From: Roseobacter weihaiensis
GTDB lineage: Bacteria; Pseudomonadota; Alphaproteobacteria; Rhodobacterales; Rhodobacteraceae
Length of the DNA: 63,878 nucleotides
Direction of reading: 5' to 3'
Assembly: GCF_020622345.1 (NCBI RefSeq)
Contig: NZ_JACNMO010000030.1
Location: forward strand, 1-63,878
How positions within the stretch are numbered: the first letter of the stretch is position 1; each line of letters opens with the position of its first letter. The notes under the pieces were generated by a model. That model had not been told where the DNA came from. It did not search any database and saw only the letters and a list, made by a program, of their open reading frames with translations. Positions 17,701-26,458 of the stretch are shown here, piece after piece. The translations under genes and the position numbers were made by a program.

Positions 17701-18495
17701 ATGCAACAGTCAACAGACGCCGCAGCCCCCGCGCAGGACTACCCCCGGGTCGAGATGCTCAACGCCTATGTGCATGACCTCTCGATGGAGGAGCTGGTCG
17801 AGAATTTCGATGAAGGTCTCCTGCTGACGCTGCATGTGGACATGATCATGAAGCTGCAGCAGGACAAGGAATTCTACGACATTCTCGGGGCCTTCGACAT
17901 CATCACCTGTGACAGTCAGATCATGTATTTCGCCACCAAGTTCCTCGGCCACCCGGTGCAGGAACGGGTCTCGGGGTCGGATTACTTCCCCAAATTCTAC
18001 AGGCACCACAAGGACAACCCCGACATGACCGTCTTTCTGCTGGGCGGCAAGCCGGGCATCGCGGAGAGGGCGGCACAGAACATCAACGCCAAGGTCGGGC
18101 GCGCCTTTATCCCTGGCTGCTACGCGCCGGCGTTCAATTTCGAGGATGACCCGGCCGAGATCGACCGCATGATCGAAGCGGTGAATGCGTCCGGGGCCAC
18201 CGCCTGTCTGGTGGGTCTGGGCGGCGGGCGACAGGAAAAATTCATCGTGAAATACCGCGACCGGATGCCGGGCGTAAAGCTCTGGCTGCCTTTGGGCGGG
18301 ACGATCGACTACGAAAGCGGCACCTTTGCGCGCCCGCCCACCTGGATCACCGAAGGCGGGCTGGAATGGCTCTACCGGCTCGTCAAGGAGCCGCGGGCGC
18401 GGTTTCATCGCTATGTGATCCACGAGCCGCCGTTTCTCTGGGCGGTGCTCAAGCAGAAATTGGGCCTGTACAAGAACCCCTTTGGCGGCGTTTAA
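17701..18495 (+). CDS. WecG/TagA/CpsF-family glycosyltransferase (GT26)
   Basis: 264 residues. Family marks include TLHVDMIMKLQQDKEFYD, the ITCDSQIM motif with the conserved aspartate, VSGSDYFPKF, VFLLGGKPGIAERAAQNI, and the LVGLGGGRQEKFI substrate loop. These membrane-associated enzymes transfer ManNAc(A), glucose or similar sugars to an undecaprenyl-diphosphate-linked acceptor. It completes a tight three-gene unit with the oxidoreductase and the unknown protein upstream. Confidence 0.93.
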   Translation: MQQSTDAAAPAQDYPRVEMLNAYVHDLSMEELVENFDEGLLLTLHVDMIMKLQQDKEFYDILGAFDIITCDSQIMYFATKFLGHPVQERVSGSDYFPKFYRHHKDNPDMTVFLLGGKPGIAERAAQNINAKVGRAFIPGCYAPAFNFEDDPAEIDRMIEAVNASGATACLVGLGGGRQEKFIVKYRDRMPGVKLWLPLGGTIDYESGTFARPPTWITEGGLEWLYRLVKEPRARFHRYVIHEPPFLWAVLKQKLGLYKNPFGGV

Positions 18496-18535
18496 TAAGA
18501 AGCATATTTTTTTGCTTCATTACAGAGCCATTTAT

Positions 18536-19306
18536 ATGAAATCGACCATTACCAGGGGTCTGAAAGCGGTTTTGCCGCAGTCTTCGGCGGATAGTCTCTT
18601 TCGTCTTGGTGTTAAACTGGCCCCCGAGGAATTCCGGCGCGTCGCTTTCGAGACCGCCTTTGCACCTGAAATGAATCTCGCGCTGCGCAAGCTGGCCGCC
18701 CGGGGGTTTGCCCCGCGCAGGATCGCGGATGTGGGCTCGTTTCACGGCGACTGGTCGCGCATGGTCAAGGCCATCTGGCCTGCCGCCGAACTGGAAATGA
18801 TCGAGGCCAATACCGACAAGCGCGAGACCCTCGAGCCGGTGGCGCAGGAGCTGGGCGCGCAGGTGCATTTCGCCCTTCTGGGCCCGCAGGACGGTCAGGA
18901 GGTGGTGTTTCACGTCATGGAAAGCGGCTCTTCGGTGCTGGAGGAAAACAGCCCCCTCGACCGGCGCACCGAGACCCGGGCGACCCGGACGCTCGACACG
19001 GTTCTGGCCGGGCGGCAGGTCGATCTGCTGAAACTGGACGTGCAGGGGTTCGAGCTGGAGGTGCTGAAAGGCGGTGCCGGGACCCTGAAACAGAGCCAGG
19101 CGCTCATTCTCGAAGTATCACTGCTGGAGATCAACAAGGGCGCGCCGCTCTTTGCCGAAGTTGTGGGCTTCATGCATGCCCGCGGCTTTGAGGTCTGCGA
19201 TATCCTTGAGCTGCACCGCCGCCCGCTCGACAAGGCCACCAACCAGGTCGACATCCTGTTTGTGCCCAGTGCTTCCGCGTTTCTGGCCGACAAACGCCAT
19301 TTCTGA
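18536..19306 (+). CDS. FkbM-family methyltransferase
   Basis: 256 residues from the ATG at 18536; a longer reading from 18482 would overlap the previous gene. The SAM-dependent fold shows IADVGSFHGDWSRMVKAIWP (motif I) near residue 60, VLEENSPLDRRTETRATRTLDTVL, then LLKLDVQGFELEVLKGG, the characteristic FkbM 'D.(Q/E)G.E...L.G' motif. It probably O-methylates a sugar of the polysaccharide. The ribosome site is weak, so the start is less sure than the identity. Confidence 0.9.
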   Translation: MKSTITRGLKAVLPQSSADSLFRLGVKLAPEEFRRVAFETAFAPEMNLALRKLAARGFAPRRIADVGSFHGDWSRMVKAIWPAAELEMIEANTDKRETLEPVAQELGAQVHFALLGPQDGQEVVFHVMESGSSVLEENSPLDRRTETRATRTLDTVLAGRQVDLLKLDVQGFELEVLKGGAGTLKQSQALILEVSLLEINKGAPLFAEVVGFMHARGFEVCDILELHRRPLDKATNQVDILFVPSASAFLADKRHF

Positions 19307-19377
19307 GCGGCCCGCGCTCAGATCGCCGGTTTGAGCCCTTCTTGTCTTATGCTGCGCCGCCACACTACAATGTTGTC

Positions 19378-19863
19378 ATGATTTGCCTTGCCGATAGCAA
19401 TGTGCGCGTTCTCGAAGCTGTCGAAACACTTGACTATTTCGATAGCCAAACTGTTCAATTGGCCAGACATATAGCGCCTTTGGATGCTTGGAACTTGATC
19501 ATGGAAGACCCGCAATCGATGTTGAGACTCGCGTTCAGAGTACGTGACATGGTGTCAAGCTTGTTCGGCGTGAAGTCGATCGGTGGCTTCAGCGGGAACC
19601 CTGCCAAAGCTGTAACTGTCGGAGACCACCTTGATTTTTTCCTTGTGGAATACGTTGATAGCGATACCCTCGTTCTTACAGAAAGAGACCGCCATCTTGA
19701 TGTGATGACATGTATCTCAACTGACGGGCCGTCTATTTCCATTACATCTTCAGTGCGGGTGCATAACCGGTTTGGACAGGCGTATATGATCCCTGTTGGG
19801 ATTGCTCATAAGTCAATTGTAAGAAACATGTTAAACCAATTGAGGCGCAAACTTTCCGACTGA
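19378..19863 (+). CDS. DUF2867-like small protein
   Basis: 161 residues from the ATG at 19378; a TTG at 19342 would add 12 residues, and neither has a good ribosome site. The pattern resembles DUF2867: LDYFDSQTVQL, APLDAWNLIM, VGDHLDFFLVEY, LTERDRHLDVMTCIS, then ending with a hydrophobic 'I....H..IVR..L..L' helix. Function unknown. Its base composition is visibly more AT-rich than the neighbours (frequent TTG, ATT, AAA, TGT codons), suggesting a separate origin. It lies between FkbM and manC and is not obviously part of the pathway. Confidence 0.7.
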   Translation: MICLADSNVRVLEAVETLDYFDSQTVQLARHIAPLDAWNLIMEDPQSMLRLAFRVRDMVSSLFGVKSIGGFSGNPAKAVTVGDHLDFFLVEYVDSDTLVLTERDRHLDVMTCISTDGPSISITSSVRVHNRFGQAYMIPVGIAHKSIVRNMLNQLRRKLSD

Positions 19864-19872
19864 GCCGAAGGT

Positions 19873-19926
19873 CGGGTTTTCCCGCAAAGCAGACATCGCC
19901 AATCGCATTGACACCCGGTTTTCCCG
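19873..19926. terminator. Possible bidirectional terminator between convergent genes
   Basis: A small hairpin cgggttttcccg (19873-19884) is repeated imperfectly as cggttttcccg at 19916-19926, between the convergent DUF2867-like and manC genes. Stems are only 3-4 bp and have no U-run, so strength is doubtful. Confidence 0.3.
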
Positions 19927-21351
19927 TCAGTCGCGGGCGTAGATGTCCTCGTAGCGGACGATATCGTCTTCGCCCAGGTAGGGGCCGGTCTGCACTTCGA
20001 TCAGCACCATGTCGAGCTTGCCGGGGTTTTCCATGCGGTGCACGGCCCCCAGCGGGATATAGACGCTTTCGTTCTCGCCCACGAGCTTGACCGCATCGTT
20101 GACCGTGACCTTTGCCGTGCCCTGCACCACGATCCAATGCTCCGAGCGGTGGTGGTGGCTTTGCAGGCTGAGCGCGGCCCCAGGGTGCACCACGATCCGT
20201 TTCACCTGAAAGCGGCTGCCGGTCACAAGGCTCTCGAACCAGCCCCAGGGGCGATGATCGATGGGAAACTCCGTGGCCTGTTTGGCATTTTTCGCCTTGA
20301 GAGCGGCGACGGCTTCCTTGACCCGCTGGCCTTCGGATTTGCGCGCCACCAGCACCGCGTCCGGCATGGCGATGGCCACGATATCCTCCAGCCCGATGCC
20401 GACAACTTCGAGGTTTTGCGCCTCGCTGCGCAGCAGGGTGTCGGTGCAATCGATGGCCGTGGCGTTGTCAGAACAGACGTTGCCCGCCGCATCCGGGCCG
20501 GTCTGCAGCCAGACCGCCTCCCAGCCGCCCAGATCGGACCAGTCGCCGCTGAACGGCATCACCGAAAGATTATCGGCCTTTTCCATGATCGCGTAATCGA
20601 TCGAGATATCCGCCACCTCCGCCCAGGGTTCAGGCGCCAGCCGGGTAAAGCTCAGATCGGTTTCGGCACTTTCGACAGCAGCGCGCACAGTCTCTAACAA
20701 GGCGGGCGCATGGGTTTCGTAAGCCGCAATCACCGCGCGGGCGGAGAACAGGAAGATGCCTGCGTTCCACAGGAAATGCCCCGCCGCCAGCATCTCGCGG
20801 GCCTGGGCCTCACCCGGTTTTTCGACAAAGCGCGCCAGAGGCTGCGGGGTGGTGTCTGAGCCGGCCTCTGCGGCCAGCTCCAGATAGCCGTAGCCTGTCT
20901 CGGGGCGGGTCGGCGTGATGCCAAAGGTGACCAGATCGCCCTGTGCGGCCCGCGGCAGCGCGGCGGCAACGGCGGCCTGAAAGGCCTCTGCATCGGGGAT
21001 GACGTGATCGGACGGTGCCACCAGCATCAGCGCCTGCGGATCGCGCGCGGCCAGCCACAGGGCTGCGGCCAGCACCGCAGGGGCGGTGTTGCGCCCCTCG
21101 GGCTCAATCAGGATGGCCTGGGCGGCCTGTTCGATCGCGGCCAGCTGTTCTGAGACGATAAAGCGGAAATGATCGCCGGTGACCACAAGCGGGGCGGCGT
21201 ATTCAGGTCCCGACAACCGGCGCGCGGAGGCCTGAAACAGGCTCTGATCCCCGATCAGGGGCGCGAACTGCTTGGGATAGGATTTGCGCGACAGGGGCCA
21301 CAGGCGGGTGCCCGCCCCTCCGCACAACAGGACTGGATGCAATTTAGCCAT
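19927..21351 (-). CDS. manC: Mannose-1-phosphate guanylyltransferase / mannose-6-phosphate isomerase
   Basis: 474 residues, usual for the bifunctional type II enzyme. The N-terminal transferase has PVLLCGGAGTRLWPLSRKSYPKQF and FVEKPGEAQA. The C-terminal cupin isomerase begins at RPWGWFESL and includes QSHHHRSEHWIVVQG and the closing LVEVQTG-like segment VLIEVQTGPYLGEDDIVR. It makes GDP-mannose, with the phosphohexomutase at 6752 a possible partner for mannose-1-P. It is the last gene on a long minus-strand stretch starting at 28869, but 75 bp from the exosortase gene, so it may or may not be co-transcribed. Confidence 0.97.
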   Translation of the reverse strand: MAKLHPVLLCGGAGTRLWPLSRKSYPKQFAPLIGDQSLFQASARRLSGPEYAAPLVVTGDHFRFIVSEQLAAIEQAAQAILIEPEGRNTAPAVLAAALWLAARDPQALMLVAPSDHVIPDAEAFQAAVAAALPRAAQGDLVTFGITPTRPETGYGYLELAAEAGSDTTPQPLARFVEKPGEAQAREMLAAGHFLWNAGIFLFSARAVIAAYETHAPALLETVRAAVESAETDLSFTRLAPEPWAEVADISIDYAIMEKADNLSVMPFSGDWSDLGGWEAVWLQTGPDAAGNVCSDNATAIDCTDTLLRSEAQNLEVVGIGLEDIVAIAMPDAVLVARKSEGQRVKEAVAALKAKNAKQATEFPIDHRPWGWFESLVTGSRFQVKRIVVHPGAALSLQSHHHRSEHWIVVQGTAKVTVNDAVKLVGENESVYIPLGAVHRMENPGKLDMVLIEVQTGPYLGEDDIVRYEDIYARD

Positions 21352-21426
21352 GTATTTGAGGCCCTGACAGATTGTTTGCAGACGTCAGGGCAGATACAAG
21401 CGCAGCTGCCCTGTCCCGAGAATGGG

Positions 21427-23031
21427 TTACCCTTCCGGTATGAACCGCGGCAACGGTTCCTGCAAGGCATCCAGCATGGATTTCAGGCGCGCTTCAGCCT
21501 GCGCCTCCTCTTCGTCGGGGGCGATGATGGTGGTCAGCCGGACCAGGGCCCCATCGGTGCGGCCGGTGCGGATTCCATCCACCATGAGCCACCACTTCGC
21601 CTCGAAATCCCAGGCGATCTTGCGGCTTTTCTGCTGGAACCAGTAATAGACCATCATGCGGGCCTCACCCTTCTGGATGATCGCGCGGTTGATCTCGAAG
21701 GGTGTATCGGTTCCCATCGTCTGCGAGATATCGGTCCGTTCCAGCCAGGCGATCTCCCAGCCCGCACCCGGCAGACAGATCTCGGGGCTGTGCACGCCGC
21801 CCTGGCTCTGGTCGTCATACCAGGCCATGAAGAGACCCACCAGCGGCGTCCCCTCGGATACGGCAAAGTTCACCTGGTGATAGTCATCCGCGCCCAGAAC
21901 GTTTTCGATGCCGGGGCTGAGCTTGGTGGCGCGCCCGACCTGGGACCAGTCCTCCAGCTGGCGCGGGAAGAGCACAAAGCTGTCGCGTTCGATCTTGGTC
22001 ATGCCGCGCTCCGGCATGGCCTGCAGGGACAGGGCCGCGGCGATCATGAAGACACCCGAGAACACCAGCGCGCGCGAGGGTTGCACCAGCCGCAGCCGCA
22101 TGGCCTGCGTGCCCAGCCCGTCGGTTTCCAGATCCAGCGCCTCTGTCAGGGACATCTTTTCGCGCTGCAGTTTCAGCATGATCCAGGCCAGCAGGAACAG
22201 GATGAGAATACAGGAGATAAAGATCACCCAGCCTTCGAAGAAATGCGTAAAGCCGTCGAGCCATTCGACCCCGTAACGCTGGGCGATCACGCCTGCGACG
22301 GCAATCCGGACGGAGTTCATCAGCACGGTGATGGGCGCCGCCGAGATCAGCAGCACCGCCTTGTGCCACATCGGCCCTTTGTAGAGTACCGCAAAGATGT
22401 AGGAAAAGCTGAGGATCGGGAAGAGATAGCGCAGCCCCGAGCAGGCCTCGGCCACATGCAGTTTCAGCACGCCCAGATCGATGATGTTGCCATCCAGAAA
22501 GACCGGCACGCTCATCAGTTGCAGGAACCAGACGCCCAGCTCCGAGGAGATGAACTGCAGCCAGGCCGACATCTTGTAATAGAGCACGCCCGGCAGCGGC
22601 AGCATGTAGACAAGGTGCAACACAGGGGGCCAGAAATACTTGCCCGTGCGCCAGCCAAAGCTGATGAGCAGCAGCCCCCCGACCCAGAGGATCAGCGCAT
22701 AGGCCACGATATCGTCGATGTTGGACAGAATACCCAGGGTGCCCATGGTCATCGCCAGCAGGACAACAAACACACCGGGCAGGCGGTCGCTCACTGATCC
22801 GTGGTTTTCGGGAAACTCTTTGAGTTGACGCAGGAACAGCAGCGCCGACAGAACCGGGATCAGCGGCCCGTGGCTGTACTCGGGCAATTGCCAGGCCACC
22901 AGCAGCGCATTGAGGCCGTCGGAAAAGAAGATCAGCGCGCCAATAATGGCCGCAACAAGCCAGAACATGCCCCAGGACATGAAATTTTCGAGAAACCTGA
23001 CAGGTTTTAAAGTGTTGTTCAAAACCGACAT
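21427..23031 (-). CDS. Exosortase fused to EpsI domain (XrtD-like)
   Basis: 534 residues; ATG at 23031 preceded by AGGTGG. Residues about 20-285 form an eight-helix membrane exosortase. The presumed Cys-Arg-His triad is visible: C197 in EACSGL, R242 in NSVRI and H263 in DGFTHFFEGW. Residues about 335-534 form a periplasmic EpsI-like domain with HSPEICLPGAGWEI. This fusion fits the VPLPA-CTERM-type exosortase D known from Rhodobacterales, though the subtype is inference. Exosortases cleave and relocate PEP-CTERM-type proteins to the surface in step with polysaccharide. No protein in the window ends in a VPLPA/PEP-CTERM signal, so its substrates must be encoded elsewhere. Confidence 0.93.
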   Translation of the reverse strand: MSVLNNTLKPVRFLENFMSWGMFWLVAAIIGALIFFSDGLNALLVAWQLPEYSHGPLIPVLSALLFLRQLKEFPENHGSVSDRLPGVFVVLLAMTMGTLGILSNIDDIVAYALILWVGGLLLISFGWRTGKYFWPPVLHLVYMLPLPGVLYYKMSAWLQFISSELGVWFLQLMSVPVFLDGNIIDLGVLKLHVAEACSGLRYLFPILSFSYIFAVLYKGPMWHKAVLLISAAPITVLMNSVRIAVAGVIAQRYGVEWLDGFTHFFEGWVIFISCILILFLLAWIMLKLQREKMSLTEALDLETDGLGTQAMRLRLVQPSRALVFSGVFMIAAALSLQAMPERGMTKIERDSFVLFPRQLEDWSQVGRATKLSPGIENVLGADDYHQVNFAVSEGTPLVGLFMAWYDDQSQGGVHSPEICLPGAGWEIAWLERTDISQTMGTDTPFEINRAIIQKGEARMMVYYWFQQKSRKIAWDFEAKWWLMVDGIRTGRTDGALVRLTTIIAPDEEEAQAEARLKSMLDALQEPLPRFIPEG

Positions 23032-23232
23032 CAACTACCACCTAAACTAAAAATTTGATTCCAATTGCCGCGGAACATATCATTTCGCCCCGCCTGCTCA
23101 TAGCGGGTAACGGCGCGTTGGCGAAGATGTTATCACGAAAATGCGCCTTTTTTTGGTGTTTTCGGGCGCGGCGCTCCCCAAAACCCAGGACAGCTCTTCT
23201 GCCCGCCGGGTTCTGGCGGGGAGCAGGGTAAT

Positions 23233-24510
23233 CTAAAGCCTCAACACCCGTGGATCGCGTGGCAGGACCGCTTTGACATCGAAAATCACCGGCGCGCCGG
23301 AGAAAAGCGGCAAGAGCGCTGCAAGCCCGCCGGCGCGGAACGCGTCATGCGCCACCGCAAGCACGATGGCGTCATAACGGCCCTTAACAGGCTCTGATAT
23401 AGGCGTTAGACCCAATTGCGTTGTCACCTCTTCGGCCTCGGCCACCGGATCATGCACATCCACGGTGATGTCATAGCTTTCCAACTCGGTGACCACGTCC
23501 AGAACGCGCGTGTTGCGCAGGTCGGGGACGTTTTCCTTGAAGGTCAGCCCCATCACAAGGACCCGCGCGCCTTTCACGCGGAGGTCATCGCAAATCATCC
23601 GGCGCACCAGCCGCCCCGCAATCTCGCGGCCCATGCCGTCGTTGATCCGGCGCCCGGCGAGCACCATCTCGGGATGATAGCCGAGGCTCTGCGCCTTGTA
23701 GGTCAGGTAATAGGGGTCAACACCGATGCAGTGCCCGCCCACCAGACCGGGGCGATAGGGCTGGAAGTTCCACTTGGTGCCCGCCGCCTCCAGCACATCC
23801 GTGGTATCAAGCCCCATCCGGTCGAAAATCAGGGCCAGCTCGTTGATGAGGGCGATGTTGACGTCCCGCTGGGTGTTCTCGATAACCTTGGCGGCCTCGG
23901 CCACCCTGATGGAGGGGGCCAGATAGGTGCCGGCCGTGATGATCGAGGCATAAAGCTGCTCGACAAAGGCTGCCACCGCCGGGGTCGAGCCGGAGACCAC
24001 TTTCAGAATATCCGCAAGCCGGTGGGTGCGGTCACCGGGATTGATCCGCTCGGGGCTGTAACCGGCAAAGAAATCCCGGTTAAGCCGCAGCCCCGAGGCC
24101 GCCTCGATCACCGGCACGCAGTCTTCTTCGGTGGCGCCGGGATAGACGGTGCTTTCGAAAATCACTGTATCGCCCGGAGAGATGACCTGCCCCACCGTCT
24201 CGGAGGCGCGCAGCAGCGGCCCCAGATCCGGGCGCTTCATGATGTCGATCGGGGTGGGCACGGTCACGATATAGACGTTGCAGACCGCCAGATCAGCGAT
24301 CTGCGTGCTGTAGGTCAGCCGGGTGGCCGCCGCGCGCTCGGCGCTGTCGGTTTCCTGCGTGCTGTCCTTGCCCGCCCGCAAGGCGTCGATCCGGGCGGTA
24401 TCGATATCAAAGCCGATCACGGGATATGCCCGCCCGAAGGCCACCGCCAGAGGCAGGCCGACATAACCCAGCCCGATGACGGCAATTTTCACCTCGCTGA
24501 GCGGCGGCAT
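23233..24510 (-). CDS. UDP-sugar 6-dehydrogenase (TviB/WbpO type)
   Basis: 425 residues. N-terminal NAD motif KIAVIGLGYVGLPLAVAFGR, middle YSPERINPGDR, catalytic-cysteine loop GGHCIGVDPYYLTYKA, and C-terminal LTFKENVPDLRNTRV. This pattern is that of UDP-N-acetylhexosamine dehydrogenases (GalNAc or GlcNAc to the uronic acid), unlike the UDP-glucose enzyme at 11650. It lies 9 bp before the epimerase gene's stop on the same strand, so both belong to one operon. The exact hexosamine is not certain. Confidence 0.93.
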   Translation of the reverse strand: MPPLSEVKIAVIGLGYVGLPLAVAFGRAYPVIGFDIDTARIDALRAGKDSTQETDSAERAAATRLTYSTQIADLAVCNVYIVTVPTPIDIMKRPDLGPLLRASETVGQVISPGDTVIFESTVYPGATEEDCVPVIEAASGLRLNRDFFAGYSPERINPGDRTHRLADILKVVSGSTPAVAAFVEQLYASIITAGTYLAPSIRVAEAAKVIENTQRDVNIALINELALIFDRMGLDTTDVLEAAGTKWNFQPYRPGLVGGHCIGVDPYYLTYKAQSLGYHPEMVLAGRRINDGMGREIAGRLVRRMICDDLRVKGARVLVMGLTFKENVPDLRNTRVLDVVTELESYDITVDVHDPVAEAEEVTTQLGLTPISEPVKGRYDAIVLAVAHDAFRAGGLAALLPLFSGAPVIFDVKAVLPRDPRVLRL

Positions 24511-24519
24511 TGGCTGTCC

Positions 24520-25533
24520 TTACTTTTGATAATAGTCTCTGAACCAGGTGACGAACTGCGCCACACCGTCCTGAAACGGGGTTTCGGGCCGGTAGCCTGT
24601 GAGGGTCTTGAGCAGATCCGCATTGGCCCAGGTGGCCGGGACATCGCCGGTCTGCATCGGCATCATGTTGCGCGTGGCCTTGCGGCCCAGACAGTCTTCA
24701 ATGGCGTCGATGAAATCCAGCAGGCGGATCTTTTCGGAGTTGCCGATATTGACCACGCGGTAGGGGGCCACCGGGCTCAGGCTGTCACCGGGGGCGATCC
24801 CGGCAGGGTCTGCAGGGCGCTCGGGCACCGCATCGATCAGCAGCCGGATGCCGTGTACCAGATCCGTGACATAGGTGAAATCGCGGTACATTTCACCGTG
24901 ATTGTAGACATCGATGGGCCGCCCGTTGAGGATCGCATCGGTGAACTTGAAAAGCGCCATATCCGGGCGCCCCCAGGGGCCATAAACGGTGAAAAACCGA
25001 AACATCGTCGTCGGCAGATCGTAGATATGCGCGTAGGAATGGGCCATCGCCTCATTGGCCTTTTTGGTGGCCGCATAGATCGTCAGCGGGGTGTCGGCCT
25101 TATCGGTCTCGCAAAAGGGCATGTCCTCATTGGCGCCGTAGACCGATGAGGTGGAAGCCATCAGCAGGTGCTGGACCTTCTGGGCGCGCGCAGCCTCCAT
25201 CACGTTGAAGGTGCCCGTGACATTGCTGTCGATATAGGCCCGCGGGTTCTCAAGCGAATAGCGCACCCCGGCCTGGGCTGCGAGATGCACGATCACATCC
25301 GGCGCAAAGCTTTCGACCAGCGTTCTGACCGCCCCGGCGTCTTCCAGCATCGCCTCGGTGGCCGCGAAGCTTGGGTTTTGCAGCAGCATCTGGTGCCGCC
25401 GCTGCTTGAGGGCGACATCATAGTAATCGGTCATCCCGTCCAGACCCTGCACCACAAAGCCATCGGCCAGCAGCCGCGCGGCGAGGTGAAAGCCGATAAA
25501 CCCAGCGGACCCTGTCACAAGAACACGTTTCAT
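24520..25533 (-). CDS. UDP-glucuronate 4-epimerase-like NAD-dependent epimerase
   Basis: 337 residues from the ATG at 25533, where the expected MKRVLVTGSAGFIGFHLA begins; 20 extra residues in a longer reading have no counterpart in the family. Motifs are HLAAQAGVRYSLENPRAYIDSN, the STSSVYG motif, catalytic YAATKKANEAM, and RFFTVYGPWGRPDMALFKFT. This set is typical of UDP-glucuronate (or N-acetylgalactosaminuronate) 4-epimerases. It follows the tyrosine autokinase gene with a 43-bp gap. Confidence 0.94.
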   Translation of the reverse strand: MKRVLVTGSAGFIGFHLAARLLADGFVVQGLDGMTDYYDVALKQRRHQMLLQNPSFAATEAMLEDAGAVRTLVESFAPDVIVHLAAQAGVRYSLENPRAYIDSNVTGTFNVMEAARAQKVQHLLMASTSSVYGANEDMPFCETDKADTPLTIYAATKKANEAMAHSYAHIYDLPTTMFRFFTVYGPWGRPDMALFKFTDAILNGRPIDVYNHGEMYRDFTYVTDLVHGIRLLIDAVPERPADPAGIAPGDSLSPVAPYRVVNIGNSEKIRLLDFIDAIEDCLGRKATRNMMPMQTGDVPATWANADLLKTLTGYRPETPFQDGVAQFVTWFRDYYQK

Positions 25534-25576
25534 GGCGTGCCGATCTTTCTGTTGGTGTTGCCGGGGACCCCGGGGG

Positions 25577-26413
25577 TCAGTAATACCCTGCATCCGCGTC
25601 TGCAGGGTTGAGCAGGCGGCAGTTGTTCAGCACCACGCCCAGAACATTGGTCTGCTCGGCCACCTCGCGTTCGCAGATGTCGAGCTGGCTGATCTTGGTC
25701 TGCTCCGCGCGCGCGACAATCAGGGCACAATCCACATGCGACAGCATCGCGCGGGCGTCATCGGTCACCAGCATCGGCGGCAGATCGAACATCATGACAT
25801 CGGGCTCAAAGTCTTTCTGCAGCGTATCGATGGTCGTCGCGGTCTGTTGCGACATCAAAACCTGTATCGGGTCGCTGACCGGGCGCTCCGCCATGGAGAT
25901 TGCCACATTGGAACGCAGCCGCACCATCTGCTCTTGGGCCGACACCTCGCCCAGCAGAAGGTCCTTGATGTCATGCTGCGGTTTATGCCCCAGTATGTTC
26001 GCGATGCCCGGCCGGCGCAGATCAAGATCCAGCAGGATGGATTTGACCTCTCGCTGGCGCGAAAACCCAAAGGCCAGGTTACAGGCGGTCGTGCTTTTGC
26101 CACAGGCCTTGTCCGGCGAGGTGATCGCCATGCGTGACCAGCCGTTCTGTTGCATCAGCAAGAAGATCTTGGTGCGCAGCACGTCAAACGGGTTGGCTTC
26201 TGACTGCGCATTGAGCGTGATGACCCGGTTCGACAGCAGGGTCGCGGGATCCGGATCAAAAAGCGGCAGCCTGTTCCAGATCTCGGGCAGCGGCAGGCCC
26301 GGGTCGGCCTCCGCCACCTCGGCGCGCGGCACGGGCCCGGCGCGGTTTTTGCCAGAAGCGGTTTTGCCGCGCTCCTGTCGGGCCTTATTCAGGGCTTTTT
26401 GAAGTTTTTCCAT
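25577..26413 (-). CDS. Exopolysaccharide tyrosine autokinase (CpsD/EpsD type)
   Basis: 278 residues. The ATG at 26413 gives the family-like opening MEKLQKALNKARQERG. The ATPase core has the P-loop in SPDKACGKSTTACNLAF, Walker A' SILLDLDLRRPGI, and Walker B MMFDLPPMLVTDD. The C-terminus ends DADAGYY, a minimal tyrosine cluster for autophosphorylation. Proteins of this kind, with a separate Wzz partner, control chain length in PEP-CTERM/EpsH loci. The partner gene ends 45 bp upstream. Confidence 0.93.
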   Translation of the reverse strand: MEKLQKALNKARQERGKTASGKNRAGPVPRAEVAEADPGLPLPEIWNRLPLFDPDPATLLSNRVITLNAQSEANPFDVLRTKIFLLMQQNGWSRMAITSPDKACGKSTTACNLAFGFSRQREVKSILLDLDLRRPGIANILGHKPQHDIKDLLLGEVSAQEQMVRLRSNVAISMAERPVSDPIQVLMSQQTATTIDTLQKDFEPDVMMFDLPPMLVTDDARAMLSHVDCALIVARAEQTKISQLDICEREVAEQTNVLGVVLNNCRLLNPADADAGYY

Positions 26414-26458
26414 TGGGTCAGAGACTTCTTTCAACGAAACCGGAAGGGGAAGAATACA

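Noticed and set aside
21169-22797. 542-codon + strand frame
   Set aside because: Antisense of manC and the exosortase gene, whose motifs are complete on the minus strand.
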